Assembly: GCF_020149765.1 (NCBI RefSeq)
Contig: NZ_CP083809.1
Span: forward strand, 2,418,001 to 2,482,000
Direction: 5' to 3'
DNA from: Pantoea agglomerans
Lineage (GTDB): Bacteria; Pseudomonadota; Gammaproteobacteria; Enterobacterales; Enterobacteriaceae
DNA length: 64,000 bases
Below the pieces are notes generated by a model. That model was given only the letters and a program-made list of their open reading frames with translations. It did no database searches and was not told the origin of the DNA. The translations under genes and the position numbers were made by a program. Positions 18,187 through 27,323 of this stretch are shown here, one piece after another (position 1 is the stretch's first letter; every line of letters starts with the position of its first letter).

Positions 18187-20234
18187 CAGCGCGGCCCCGT
18201 TCCGAGTGCTTGTGAAAAGCGTGAGTTCACCGCCATTTGTTTGTCGGCGACTTCGCTGGCGGCCCTGCTGGGGTCGTTAACTCCGTGGATATGGATATTA
18301 GTTTCCTGGCTGATCTGTGCGCCGCTGGCCGGCATATTGCTGAGAACGCGCGGGATATAATTCCGGGTTTCTTGCGGCATTAGCGCCATGCCATGCTTCT
18401 GCACGTTACCGATGCCCCAGTTATAAGAAGCGAGCGCTTTAGGAAGGTCGCCGTTATTGGCCTTTAAGAGCTGGGCGAGATATTTTGCTGCAGCCTGTGC
18501 GGACTTAACCGGGTCAAATGCCTCGTTACCGCGCAGCCCCAAATCCTTAGCCGTGCCGGGCATTAGCTGAAACAGCCCCTGCGCGCCGGCGCCAGACATC
18601 GCATTGGGGTTGCCTGCAGACTCGGTGATCGCAACGCTTTTCAGCAATCCCACAGGTAGCTGATATAGCTGCTCGAGCTTACTGAACATCGGTTGCAGCC
18701 ACCCCAGCAACTGACTGCCTTCCTTACTCGCCTGAGGCCGCCTGATAGACTGCCCGTATTGTTCAACCGGGCCATCTACCGGATAGATTCGCTCTGGTCC
18801 AGGGTCTTCCGCCGCTATCGGCTGGGCAGAGCTATCACCAAACCATCTTTTCATGGCCGCCCCGATGCTGCGCGGGTCGAATCCGGTTTTATCCTTGATA
18901 TAGTCTGCGGCACTGTCCGCGCTGGCGGATACGGCAGGCAATGCATCGGGGTTACCCTGCCCCTGATTTATCAGCTCGCGCCCGATCGCGTAGGCATCTT
19001 TCCATCGTCCGTCTTTAATGGCGTTGAGCAGCCGCGCTATCCCGTCCAGCATTTTGGACAGCTCGCCAAGGTTTTCCATGAGGTTGCTCATGTCCCATTT
19101 GGCTGTCCATGTCTGCGGGTCGATGCCTAGTAGTCGCATAACGGCATCTTTCAGATCGTCGACGCCTTTGATGGCGCCCTTTATCTGAGGCTCCCACTTT
19201 TTCCAGTCGATGAGTGACTGGCCGCCTTCCTTCCACGTTTTGTAATCGTCGTAGAGCGCCAGAATGGCAAGTCCAAGGGCGGTTATCATCCCTATCGGCG
19301 ACATCACGAACGCACCGTTCAGGATGCGCCAGGCAATAACGAGCGCGCCGAACACCTCGATAAGGCGCTGCGTTGACTTATCCAGCGATGACCACCACTG
19401 CATGATGTCGCCGCCGGCCTGTATCAGCCGGTACACGACGCGGCCGATGACCTCAGCGAGCCACAGGATGCCTTTAACGCCGCTGATAATCGTCTGTTCA
19501 ATCTTCGGGAAGTTGTCGACGATTTGCTTGCGCAGGGTATCGATAGAACCTGACAACCCCTCCGCCAGGTTAGAGCCGATCTTGTCGCGTGCCATCCCCG
19601 CCATCTGGCCGAACGCACGCAGAGACGTCATGAAGCGGTTAGAGCTGGCGGCAGCCTGGTCAGCATTAAAGCCGATAGCTTTCGCCATTTGCGTATACTG
19701 CGCGCCAAACTGGCCCATCCCGCGGCGCATTGCCATCAGGGTGTTTTCATCAATGCCCAGCATCTGCGCGTACTGATTCGCGCGGTAGTAAGGCATTTTG
19801 TTCAATTGCTGGCCGACGCCTGTGAAGATGGACGCCATATCCCGCATGTTGCCGCTGGCGTCACGCGTCTGCACACCCAGGCGATTCAGAAATCCTTCGG
19901 CGCCCGGGTTGTTACGCATGAAGCGTGAAAGGCTTTCCAGCGAACCGCGCGCAGCTTCTGCACTCGACCCGGCCTGAGCCGCAGCATAGCCGATCGCCTG
20001 AATGCCCGCGACCGTTGCGCCCGTACGCTGAGACGCCCAGTAGAGCTGGTCAAGGCCGCTGGCGATTTTGGCAGTAAAGGCAACCACGGAAATAGCTGCA
20101 GCTTCAACGGCAACACCCAGTTTCATCGCCTGCGCGGTTGTGCCGGCGATAACCGTATCAAATTTGCGAGCACCGGCCTCATCAACCTGAAAGCCGAGGC
20201 TTACCAGAAAATCCTTGATAGTCTGAGCGTTCAT
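18186..20234 (-). CDS. Tape measure protein with C-terminal lytic transglycosylase domain
   Basis: 682 residues. The N-terminal third is helical with hydrophobic stretches, and a membrane-like segment lies near 310-330 (AWRILNGAFVMSPIGMITAL). Residues about 525-640 form a soluble lytic transglycosylase domain with catalytic Glu in AITESAGNPNAMS, GAQGLFQLMPGTAKDLG and ALASYNWGIGNV. The protein sets tail length and, after ejection, probably cuts peptidoglycan for DNA entry. Its start lies inside the frameshifted chaperone gene. Confidence 0.92.
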   Translation of the reverse strand: MNAQTIKDFLVSLGFQVDEAGARKFDTVIAGTTAQAMKLGVAVEAAAISVVAFTAKIASGLDQLYWASQRTGATVAGIQAIGYAAAQAGSSAEAARGSLESLSRFMRNNPGAEGFLNRLGVQTRDASGNMRDMASIFTGVGQQLNKMPYYRANQYAQMLGIDENTLMAMRRGMGQFGAQYTQMAKAIGFNADQAAASSNRFMTSLRAFGQMAGMARDKIGSNLAEGLSGSIDTLRKQIVDNFPKIEQTIISGVKGILWLAEVIGRVVYRLIQAGGDIMQWWSSLDKSTQRLIEVFGALVIAWRILNGAFVMSPIGMITALGLAILALYDDYKTWKEGGQSLIDWKKWEPQIKGAIKGVDDLKDAVMRLLGIDPQTWTAKWDMSNLMENLGELSKMLDGIARLLNAIKDGRWKDAYAIGRELINQGQGNPDALPAVSASADSAADYIKDKTGFDPRSIGAAMKRWFGDSSAQPIAAEDPGPERIYPVDGPVEQYGQSIRRPQASKEGSQLLGWLQPMFSKLEQLYQLPVGLLKSVAITESAGNPNAMSGAGAQGLFQLMPGTAKDLGLRGNEAFDPVKSAQAAAKYLAQLLKANNGDLPKALASYNWGIGNVQKHGMALMPQETRNYIPRVLSNMPASGAQISQETNIHIHGVNDPSRAASEVADKQMAVNSRFSQALGTGPR

Positions 20235-20837
20235 TTGCCTTTCTCCAGCGCTCTATGCGGTTATTGTTGTCAGCCTTCAGGTCGAGCCAGTCATTCATTC
20301 TGGCAATGTCTGCCAGATCTACCGAACCATCCTTCAGGGCTGAATAGCTGATGTACCCGGCATCAACCGGGCGCATCAGAAAATCTTCGCCATCAGGAAG
20401 TGATTCCAGCGTCAGGCCACTTACTGGGGCGCAGTCTCGCTGGCGGGGAGTGCGGGCAAAAAATTTCCCAGGCTGTCGCCTACCACCCGACCAACCATCT
20501 GCAGCATGCTCATCAGATCGATGTCATCAAACATCAGTTGCTCTTGCGACATGACCGGCGCCCAGGTTTTTCCGTTCTGGCGGGAAACCACTGACAGGCA
20601 GGGGAAGATGATGGCGTTCGTGTCTTCTTCAGACATGCCCGCCAGTGCATCGGCGATTTTCGGCAAGGCAGTTTCCATCGCCTTATACATATCGCCGCCC
20701 TGAGATGCTGCCTTGATGCCCTGAAAATCGGCCAGCACCCCGGCAAGAACCGGGAGCAGCTTGCGAGAAACTTTCAGCTGGTCGAAGACGCTGAGCTTCG
20801 CGGTGCGGTACTGGACGCCCTTGATTTCAAATTCCAT
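20182..20837 (-). CDS. Tail assembly chaperone GT fusion made by -1 frameshift
   Basis: Codons 125-127 of the chaperone gene read aat ttt ttg, preceded by a. They contain two overlapping heptamers, A-AAT-TTT (20466-20460) and T-TTT-TTG (20463-20457), that permit tandem -1 slippage. The -1 frame is open for 91 more codons to the stop at 20182 and is protein-like (LESLPDGEDFLMRPVDAGY, LADIARMNDWLDLKAD), although it has no good start of its own. The expected fusion is 218 residues, as with lambda gpG/gpGT; both forms act in tail assembly with the tape measure. Confidence 0.8.
20421..20837 (-). CDS. Tail assembly chaperone (G-like)
   Basis: 138 residues, MEFEIKGVQYRTAKLSVFDQLKVSRKL at the start in two parts, helical, ending SETAPQ. 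It lies between the tail tube and tape measure genes, the invariant place of the G-type chaperone, and contains the slippery site near its end. The unshifted product ends at 20421. Confidence 0.88.
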   Translation of the reverse strand: MEFEIKGVQYRTAKLSVFDQLKVSRKLLPVLAGVLADFQGIKAASQGGDMYKAMETALPKIADALAGMSEEDTNAIIFPCLSVVSRQNGKTWAPVMSQEQLMFDDIDLMSMLQMVGRVVGDSLGNFLPALPASETAPQ

Positions 20838-20840
20838 GAA

Positions 20841-21281
20841 TTAATACTCCCCTAGAACTTCGTCGATTTTACCGGCATCAAATACCCACGCTACGGTTCC
20901 GGCCACCTTTGGGTTGTTCCAGTCAGGCTGGCGCTGGAAAGCCACTGCGCGCGCGGTAACGGTGTCACCGGACTGCTTGTTCCGCAGGACAATGACGTTA
21001 TTGCCCCAAAGGGAAGATGACAGGCTCTGCGCGTTGTACATCAGAGAGAGCTTTTTATTTTGCGGAGAGGTCTTTAGCAGGTTGACGGTGATCGTCCCTG
21101 ACTTGCCTGCGTGCAGGCTATGCATCACTTCGCCATCGGCACCAGTTGTCATGGTGTTTTTAGCTTCCGTCATCGTGACGGTGATGCCCTCTTCCGAGTT
21201 GGCTGAACCGTATCCAAGGTCAATGATCCCGGACGGGCCTGCCAGACTGGCGCTGACATCCATGAATGAATAAGTAGACAT
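20841..21281 (-). CDS. Tail tube protein (DUF3277-type)
   Basis: 146 residues, beta-rich (SFMDVSASLAGPSGIIDLGY, DGEVMHSLHAGKSGTITVNL). These are features of the DUF3277 tube proteins found directly after DUF3383 sheaths. Inferred inner tube of the contractile tail. Confidence 0.87.
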   Translation of the reverse strand: MSTYSFMDVSASLAGPSGIIDLGYGSANSEEGITVTMTEAKNTMTTGADGEVMHSLHAGKSGTITVNLLKTSPQNKKLSLMYNAQSLSSSLWGNNVIVLRNKQSGDTVTARAVAFQRQPDWNNPKVAGTVAWVFDAGKIDEVLGEY

Positions 21282-21291
21282 TGATTACCCC

Positions 21292-22434
21292 TTAGCGCAC
21301 TACAGTGATTGCAACGGAGCCATAGTGCACAGCTCCGGCCAGTTTTCCGGCAACCTGAATGGGTACGCCTTTACGCGCTTCTCGATCTGCCTGAAGCTGA
21401 CTGTCAACGCTGGGAGCGTAGATGTAATAGCCCTTGGTCAGCGTGTCACCCTTAGCCAGCTGGCCTATCGGTCCACCTGACCATACGCCGGGAGCAAAGA
21501 GGCCGTTTCCAACTGCTTGCTGCAGAACAAGCTCAATGTTGGAAATGCGCATAGTGGTCCCTGAGTCGGTCTGGGGGATCTTCGTGTCACTGGTGTAGAG
21601 GGTGTTATAATCGGCTGTCTGTACCGCATTTTGCAGCCAATCGAGACCATGACGCTCATCGAAAAAGTCACCATTCGACATCACGCCCTGCTCAAGAATG
21701 GCTGTGTCATTGTCATAGAGGACATAGACGTTGCAATTTTTGGCCTCCAGAGCGTTCGCCTGAGGGGCGCTCAGGGTTTCATACGTTACGCCAGGCTCTG
21801 ACTTAAACTTGAGGGTGATAGTCGTATTACTTCCCGTATAATCGACCGTGAAAGCCCGGCCAAACGCTGACAACGCTGCATAACGACTGGTAGAGGAATA
21901 TTGCAGGAAGGTTCGACCATAACCTGCCGCTTTTAAGGCAGCTGCAATATCGGTTGTGGAGGACGAATCCATTACTGCAGCGTCCTGCGTGGTATAAGCA
22001 AATACACGCGAAACAGTTGCCGCTTGGATAGCCGCTGCAATACTGGTTACGTCAGCGAGCGTTGGGTCAGTTTCAACCGCCAGGTGCAGGCCGTACCAGG
22101 CGTTATAGCCCAGCAGCGTATTAACGGCCTCAGGCAAGGTTTCTGTGTTACCAGTTTCGCCAGTTGCTAATGATTCCACCCAGCGACCGACATACACCTC
22201 CGAAGGCTGGGGCGACTGGGAAAACCAGATCAGCGCCGCTTTATATTCTTCGCTGTTAATGCCGAAATCGTCACCAATATCATCAGCGCTTTCATAAATG
22301 CGCAGGCGCTCCTTGATCGGGATGACTGTCGATGCGCCAAGGATAAGCATCGAACCAAAATTTCGCCCTTGGGCTGCTTTAGCCGAAAGGGTAACCGTCA
22401 CATCTGAGATGCGACTAACGGATAATCCCGCCAT
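21292..22434 (-). CDS. Tail sheath protein (DUF3383-type)
   Basis: 380 residues. The N-terminus MAGLSVSRISDVTVTLSAKA, the middle FGINSEEYKAALIWFSQSP with EVYVGRW, and a C-terminal GRAFTVDYTGSNTTITLKF are typical of DUF3383 sheath proteins. Presence of a sheath shows that the virion has a contractile tail despite the lambda-like early region. Confidence 0.9.
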   Translation of the reverse strand: MAGLSVSRISDVTVTLSAKAAQGRNFGSMLILGASTVIPIKERLRIYESADDIGDDFGINSEEYKAALIWFSQSPQPSEVYVGRWVESLATGETGNTETLPEAVNTLLGYNAWYGLHLAVETDPTLADVTSIAAAIQAATVSRVFAYTTQDAAVMDSSSTTDIAAALKAAGYGRTFLQYSSTSRYAALSAFGRAFTVDYTGSNTTITLKFKSEPGVTYETLSAPQANALEAKNCNVYVLYDNDTAILEQGVMSNGDFFDERHGLDWLQNAVQTADYNTLYTSDTKIPQTDSGTTMRISNIELVLQQAVGNGLFAPGVWSGGPIGQLAKGDTLTKGYYIYAPSVDSQLQADREARKGVPIQVAGKLAGAVHYGSVAITVVR

Positions 22435-22437
22435 TTA

Positions 22438-22983
22438 TTAATCTCCAGTAATGGTGACGTTGGGAGTGATGATGGAACGGACCCCGTACGTGCGAATGAT
22501 TTTGCGGCGCAGGCGCACAGTGATGTCGTACCGGCGCACCCACTGATTGTTGATAAGCTCAGGGAAAGCAGTCAGTTCACTGTAATCAGCGAGTGACAGC
22601 TCATTCTGTTTGAGGGTTTCGTTGTTTTGCTCGATGGTCAGCCCGTCACGGAACAGCGTCGCTATAGACTGGCTCTGCGGGCCATAAAACGAGGCGAGCG
22701 TTTCGATCACCTCATGACGCCACAGCTGATTACTGTCATCGGTCTGCCGCACAAATGCGGGACCATCGTCAGCAATGAAGCCGATAATGCCTAATCCGCA
22801 CCAGTCTACGTCCGCTGCAGGTATTGCCGCCTGAGTCGCTGTCCAGCGCGGGCGAACCATCCCAGCCGGCAGGCCCGATAATGCCCGCACCCACTGGCTG
22901 AGTTCACGCTCCAGCGTTTCGTCATATGCCTGCGGCGCGCTGACGGGCGTCAGATATCCGGCTGATGTGCTGCTGTTACTCAC
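22438..22983 (-). CDS. Neck / tail terminator protein
   Basis: Start assigned to the GTG at 22983, which has a perfect GGAGG 5 nt upstream and overlaps the preceding stop; the frame itself is open further upstream. The 181-residue product contains LERELSQWVRALSGLPAGMVRPRW in two parts and FRDGLTIEQNNETLK, resembling the neck-terminator family (LIC_12616-like) placed before sheath genes. Caps the tail or joins it to the connector. Confidence 0.78.
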   Translation of the reverse strand: MSNSSTSAGYLTPVSAPQAYDETLERELSQWVRALSGLPAGMVRPRWTATQAAIPAADVDWCGLGIIGFIADDGPAFVRQTDDSNQLWRHEVIETLASFYGPQSQSIATLFRDGLTIEQNNETLKQNELSLADYSELTAFPELINNQWVRRYDITVRLRRKIIRTYGVRSIITPNVTITGD

Positions 22984-23359
22984 GCGGGCCTCCATCAAAC
23001 GGCTGCAGCTCACAGTGCGCCTGGACGAAACCGGCGCCGTAAGCCGTGTACGGATCGACAAAGGTCACGCGATAGTCGCGGCCGCGATAAGTCACGATGT
23101 CGGCATCAATGCCGGTGTTGCCGCTGCTCAGGCGGTAGGTGGTGATAATCAGGATTGCGCCATTAATCACCTGGCCGGCCTGCATGCGCCGGGTTTCCAG
23201 TGAACGGTCAACCGTCACCACGCCACCGAAAGGGGTCTCAGTGGTGATGTTTTTGGGAAAGCCATCATCATCGACCGTCTGCTCATTGCGCTTTACCACG
23301 AGCGTCGTATCGAGAAATTCAGGCGACAGCAGAACGTCAGTTACATCAAGTGTCGGCAT
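22976..23359 (-). CDS. Head-tail connector / head completion protein
   Basis: 127 residues, beta-rich (RNEQTVDDDGFPKNITTETP, DADIVTYRGRDYRVTFVDPY). Its size and place between the gp10-like gene and the neck gene point to a connector or stopper protein. Overlaps both neighbours by a few bases. Confidence 0.72.
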   Translation of the reverse strand: MPTLDVTDVLLSPEFLDTTLVVKRNEQTVDDDGFPKNITTETPFGGVVTVDRSLETRRMQAGQVINGAILIITTYRLSSGNTGIDADIVTYRGRDYRVTFVDPYTAYGAGFVQAHCELQPFDGGPRE

Positions 23360-23840
23360 CTTTATCCCTCACAACGTGCGTGATTGAGCGGCGGTATTCG
23401 CCGGTGTCGATGAGTGGCTTATTACCAGTGCGGCCCCGGCGCAGACGGTTGGCGATCGTGGCGTCAGCCAGGGGAGTGAATCCAGTAATGGTGATGTACC
23501 GCTTCACCCCGTTGGCTGCCACCGTTCCGGCGCGGTCGAGGGACGTCACTGCCCCTTCCGCATTACCTTCCAGCGCCTTCTGCGCGGCCGCCTTCAGGTG
23601 AGGCATGAAATCCTGCTCGACCGACTTCACGCCGGGCTTGAGATGGGGCCGCGGCGGAATGTTCTGCGCCGGCGACCCGTTCTCGTTGATGTAGCCGATC
23701 GCCGCATTCCCGATGTCGCCATCATCGCGCTCGTCTTTCGACTCCGGGATGCCCACCAGAACATCCTTGTTAGCGAGGGTTTTAAGGGCGTCCAGAATGC
23801 TTTGCGCCGTGTCGGCGCGAATGGTCAGGCCTGATTTCAT
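23346..23840 (-). CDS. Tail completion / gp10-like morphogenesis protein
   Basis: 164 residues with VLVGIPESK, IGNAAIGYINENGSPAQNIP and PPRPHLKPGV, the recurring core of phage virion morphogenesis proteins of the HK97-gp10 kind. Overlaps the DUF4054-type gene by 4 bp. Confidence 0.8.
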   Translation of the reverse strand: MKSGLTIRADTAQSILDALKTLANKDVLVGIPESKDERDDGDIGNAAIGYINENGSPAQNIPPRPHLKPGVKSVEQDFMPHLKAAAQKALEGNAEGAVTSLDRAGTVAANGVKRYITITGFTPLADATIANRLRRGRTGNKPLIDTGEYRRSITHVVRDKDADT

Positions 23841-24241
23841 AGCTGAACACCGCCATACCCGAAGAGCATCAGCAGCTGCCAGAACTCCGCGCCGTAACGG
23901 GAGAAGTTCCAGAAGCCCGCATCAGCATTGAGCGTCGCGCTGTTGTCGTAGCTCACGCTGACTTTATCCACCGACTTGGACGCAACCACACCGCTCGTTG
24001 TGCCACCAGCACCACCCAGCGCGCCGGCCGCCGTATCTGCGGCATTCAGCACCATGTAATGCGCGACAAACAGCTCTGCCAGATAAGGGAACATGTTCCC
24101 CATGGCGGAGCCGTCAATCAGCATGTCTGCGAGGTTAAGTCGGAACTCGATTACTGCGTCGGGATATTTGGTGTCGTCACTGAACTGCGGGAAGTCGCGG
24201 CGAAAATCACTTACTGTCGGCAGATTTCGGTTTCTTGCCAT
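23837..24241 (-). CDS. Head-tail adaptor (DUF4054-type)
   Basis: 134 residues from the ATG at 24241 (MARNRNLPTVSDFRRDFPQF), chosen because GGAAGG is 8 nt upstream; an ATG at 24247 is closer than usual to it. The helix-rich pattern DFRRDFPQFSD, ELFVAHYMVLNA and FWNFSRYGAEFWQL fits DUF4054 adaptor proteins that bind below the portal. Confidence 0.82.
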   Translation of the reverse strand: MARNRNLPTVSDFRRDFPQFSDDTKYPDAVIEFRLNLADMLIDGSAMGNMFPYLAELFVAHYMVLNAADTAAGALGGAGGTTSGVVASKSVDKVSVSYDNSATLNADAGFWNFSRYGAEFWQLLMLFGYGGVQL

Positions 24242-24587
24242 CAGCATTACCTTCCGTTACCGGTTCAGTTACGGGCACCTGCAGGGCTGCCAGCTGCGCG
24301 GTCAGGTCGGCAATGATTTGGTCTTTCTCCGCTACCGACTGCTGCAGATCGCCGTGCGCTTTGGTTTTCTCTTCCAGCTGCGCGGTCAGGCTGTTGATTT
24401 GTGCCTGAAACTCTTTCGTGTCAGCGCTGGCTTTCGCCTTGCCGGTAACGTCAGAGTGCGCGGTGACAAACCAGTGATCGGCAACCTTGTCATCAACGGT
24501 ATGCTCGCCGGCCTCAAAGCGCTGGCTGGTGCCATCTTCAGAGGTGAAGTTAAACGGGGTATGGACGCGAATCGTCTTCTTAGCCAT
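24207..24587 (-). CDS. Phage-associated protein next to the capsid gene (STY1053-like)
   Basis: 126 residues from the ATG at 24587 (MAKKTIRVHTPFNFTSEDG), preceded by aggag; the longer frame to 24671 overlaps the capsid gene and is not protein-like there. Residues about 60-100 form a likely coiled coil (INSLTAQLEEKTKAHGDLQQ). I recall similar proteins named STY1053 family, always between capsid and adaptor genes; role unknown. Confidence 0.78.
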   Translation of the reverse strand: MAKKTIRVHTPFNFTSEDGTSQRFEAGEHTVDDKVADHWFVTAHSDVTGKAKASADTKEFQAQINSLTAQLEEKTKAHGDLQQSVAEKDQIIADLTAQLAALQVPVTEPVTEGNADGKKPKSADSK

Positions 24588-24624
24588 TTGCTGCTCCTGT
24601 TGGCCCCTTGCGGGGTCGGATTGG

Positions 24625-25563
24625 TTAGATGCCGTCCAGATACGCCATGGTTTCCGGGTACGGAGACTCAACTGCGCCCAGCTTGCCGTAGTAGGTGGTC
24701 AGCTGGTAAATGCCGCGATACTGCACCGGCACGCTCAGCAGCGGAACCATCGGGAAGCGCACAAACTTTTTGTCGTTGGTGTAAGCCATCATGCGGTCAG
24801 TGCCGCCGGTGCCAGCACCTTTCAGCCATTTCACCGCGCGGATGTTCAGCGGCACGCCGTTCTGATGGAAGGCGATCGTGTTCTCGCGCAGGTAGGTCAG
24901 CAGCGACTGGTTACCGGCTGAGGATACGATGATGCTGGACAGCAGAGCGAACTGCTCAGGCGGCAGCAGCAGGTCACGCGGGACGATGGTGTAACCAGAT
25001 GCAGCCCAGGCATTGGAGAGCAGCAGGTTGATTGACGCCCGGATTTCGTCAGGCGTAGATGTTGCCCACGTCTTCGGGGCGTTAGTGAATGCCACTCCGC
25101 TGTAGTTGAGGAGACCTTTCACGCCCAGCTGGCTGTCACCGCGATAAACCTGCTCGTCGGTGTCCATGTTCCATTTCAGCTGCATAGCGTCGTACTTCTG
25201 CGTGTCGATCGGGCGACCGACTTTTGCAGCGGCGGCCAGCTCGACAACGGTCCAGCCCAGTTCCATGCCCCACAGGGTCAGCGGGAAGCCGGTTTTTGCG
25301 ATGTCGACGTTCGGGCCAGCAATGGCGGTGGAGTCTTTGCCGATCCAGTTTTTACCGTTCGGGTTCGGCGTGCCGGCAGCGGCAAAGGTGGAGTTGGTGA
25401 AAGAACTGATGTCATCGGCGATCGACACATCTTCGCGCAGCTGGATATCGCGCGACCACGTGTAACCGACCAGCGGCATGTTCAGTTCCTGATCGAGGCG
25501 CTCAAGTTCGCCAACCAGGAAAGCGCCAGTGCCGTCGAGAGTGGCTTGGTCAAAAGTGTACAT
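24625..25563 (-). CDS. Major capsid protein (DUF2184-type)
   Basis: 312 residues. MYTFDQATLDGTGAFLVGEL, the central VYRGDSQLGVKGLLNYSGV and the C-terminal YRGIYQLTTYYGKLGAVESP belong to the HK97-fold capsid family DUF2184. It follows the cement and protease/scaffold genes as expected. Confidence 0.92.
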   Translation of the reverse strand: MYTFDQATLDGTGAFLVGELERLDQELNMPLVGYTWSRDIQLREDVSIADDISSFTNSTFAAAGTPNPNGKNWIGKDSTAIAGPNVDIAKTGFPLTLWGMELGWTVVELAAAAKVGRPIDTQKYDAMQLKWNMDTDEQVYRGDSQLGVKGLLNYSGVAFTNAPKTWATSTPDEIRASINLLLSNAWAASGYTIVPRDLLLPPEQFALLSSIIVSSAGNQSLLTYLRENTIAFHQNGVPLNIRAVKWLKGAGTGGTDRMMAYTNDKKFVRFPMVPLLSVPVQYRGIYQLTTYYGKLGAVESPYPETMAYLDGI

Positions 25564-25577
25564 ATTTAGCGTTTCCC

Positions 25578-26072
25578 TTAGATGTTGTATGCGATTTCAG
25601 CGTTGCCAGCGGCATCGCCTGCGCCAGTGAAAACGGCGTTCGGCAGCACGACGGTTTCGTCTGTGACAGCCGCGCCCAGAATTGCACCCAGCGGGCTGGC
25701 GTCGGTCGGGTTGGCGTTGCGCACATAAACCGGCGCGTCTTTGGTCAGGCCAACTGCGGTGCTGCCGATGTTCACGGTCATGTAACCGCGCTTCATCACA
25801 TCACCAGTGAAATTGGCATTTGCGCCAACCTGTCGCGCCATGTCAGGCGTAGAGGTGGTCGGGTAAGGACGCACGTACAGGCCGGTGATGACCGTAGCTT
25901 CGTCCGATGCCGCCAGCGGGATGAATTTGCCATCCGCACTGTATTTACCGGCGAGGCCGTACTGGCTAAAAGTGTTCGCGGCATTGAGAATCACCGGCTC
26001 GGTGGTCAGGTCTTGCGGGCGTGAGATAGCCCCGGCGATGCCGACTGGCATCCGGTACAGGTATGCAACCAT
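25578..26072 (-). CDS. Capsid decoration / structural cement protein (Gp24-like)
   Basis: 164 residues with VAYLYRMPVGIAGAISRPQ, FSQYGLAGKYSADGKFIPL and DVMKRGYMTVN, the beta-rich pattern of Gp24-type cement proteins that stabilise the expanded shell. Sits between scaffold/protease and major capsid genes. Confidence 0.87.
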   Translation of the reverse strand: MVAYLYRMPVGIAGAISRPQDLTTEPVILNAANTFSQYGLAGKYSADGKFIPLAASDEATVITGLYVRPYPTTSTPDMARQVGANANFTGDVMKRGYMTVNIGSTAVGLTKDAPVYVRNANPTDASPLGAILGAAVTDETVVLPNAVFTGAGDAAGNAEIAYNI

Positions 26073-26082
26073 GGGTTTTCCC

Positions 26083-27321
26083 TTATTTATTCCAGTGGGC
26101 GGCGAATGCCTTGTTCAGAGCAGCCGGAGAGTTTTTGTTCGATGAGTCGTAAAACGAAGCACGCGACGCAGAAGCTGGCGCGCTGTTACGCGCTTTGGCG
26201 ATTTCGCTGGCGGATACAAATACCGCGTCCAGCGTTGCCTTAGGCATTTTGCTGAAGTCCGGTGATGCGCCAACCAGAGGAGCTAGCAGCGCCTGACCTT
26301 CCGGCGTTTTAAATGCTGCATCCATGGTGGAGCGCTTAAACGCCGCCAGCTTGCCGCCTTCCGGCAGTTTCACGCCCGGCAGGATGAGCTCTGCGCGCGC
26401 CACGATGCCCTGATGGTAAGCAGCATCGGTAGTTGCGCGAGTTTTCTCTTCCTTCTCCTCCGGATCGTCACTGTCGACGGTTGCCGTAGAGGTCGGATTG
26501 ATCAGCTGCTGAACCAGAAGCGCCAGTGCATCGACTTTCGCTTCAAGCTCGCTGTTAGTCTGCGAGCCGCCTTCACCATCTTCATCAGTGGTCAGGCCGC
26601 CAAGCTCTTTATTCGGCGGCAACGGCTGCGCGGGGTTGATAGTGATGTTTACTGCCCGCGCCAAATCAAGGCTTGGCTCGACCAGTTCTGATGGCGCATT
26701 ATCAACCAGATCAGCCAGGCTATCGGCATCCTTGGTTTTAATCGCCCGCTTCAGCTGGCTAAACCAGCCCTGATTTTTGGTAGTCATGAATGAGCTATCT
26801 CCAATTGAACAACGAATACCCGCACGGCCGTTAGGAACGCCCGCACAGTGGTTACCGATAATTGAGTGCTGTCGCGCCTGACCCGGCCCCTTCTGCTCGT
26901 AGTCAGCGTCGTAGCCCATAGAAATCTGCTCGAGGCCGTTCATTACCTGCTGGATGGCTTCGGCGGTTTTGATGTGAATGTCGCCCAGCATCAGATCGGA
27001 CTGGTCGCCGGTGCCGCGGCGAACGTTTTGAATATGCCCGTGGGCGTAGTCTTTCCAGTTGCCCGGATTGACCATGTCTTTCGGGTGGCCCAGCGTGAAG
27101 GCCATGCCTTCGAAGGAGGCGAGCGTTTCAGGCCGGAACACTTCGTCAGCGTCGCGGGTGACGACGATCTCGCCATCCTCATCGCCGATTAGCCCTTCAA
27201 GTTCGCTTTCGTCGTAGACCTGCGCGCCGGTGCGTGCGATCGGCACGTCTTTGCACAACAGCGAGCCATCGGCCATCTCAAAACGAGTGTTGCCGAGGCG
27301 CGTAGTAAAGAAATATTGCAT
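26083..27321 (-). CDS. Capsid maturation protease with scaffold region (DUF2213-type)
   Basis: 412 residues. The N-terminal half (TRDADEVFRPETLASFEGMA, FTLGHPKDMVNPGNWKDYAHG split over 70-100, ISMGYDADYE) is the DUF2213 domain regarded as prohead protease. The C-terminal part is charged and helical like a scaffold (ELEAKVDALALLVQQLINP, RAELILPGVKLPEG). Fused protease-scaffold is normal in this capsid class. Confidence 0.85.
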   Translation of the reverse strand: MQYFFTTRLGNTRFEMADGSLLCKDVPIARTGAQVYDESELEGLIGDEDGEIVVTRDADEVFRPETLASFEGMAFTLGHPKDMVNPGNWKDYAHGHIQNVRRGTGDQSDLMLGDIHIKTAEAIQQVMNGLEQISMGYDADYEQKGPGQARQHSIIGNHCAGVPNGRAGIRCSIGDSSFMTTKNQGWFSQLKRAIKTKDADSLADLVDNAPSELVEPSLDLARAVNITINPAQPLPPNKELGGLTTDEDGEGGSQTNSELEAKVDALALLVQQLINPTSTATVDSDDPEEKEEKTRATTDAAYHQGIVARAELILPGVKLPEGGKLAAFKRSTMDAAFKTPEGQALLAPLVGASPDFSKMPKATLDAVFVSASEIAKARNSAPASASRASFYDSSNKNSPAALNKAFAAHWNK

Positions 27322-27323
27322 CG

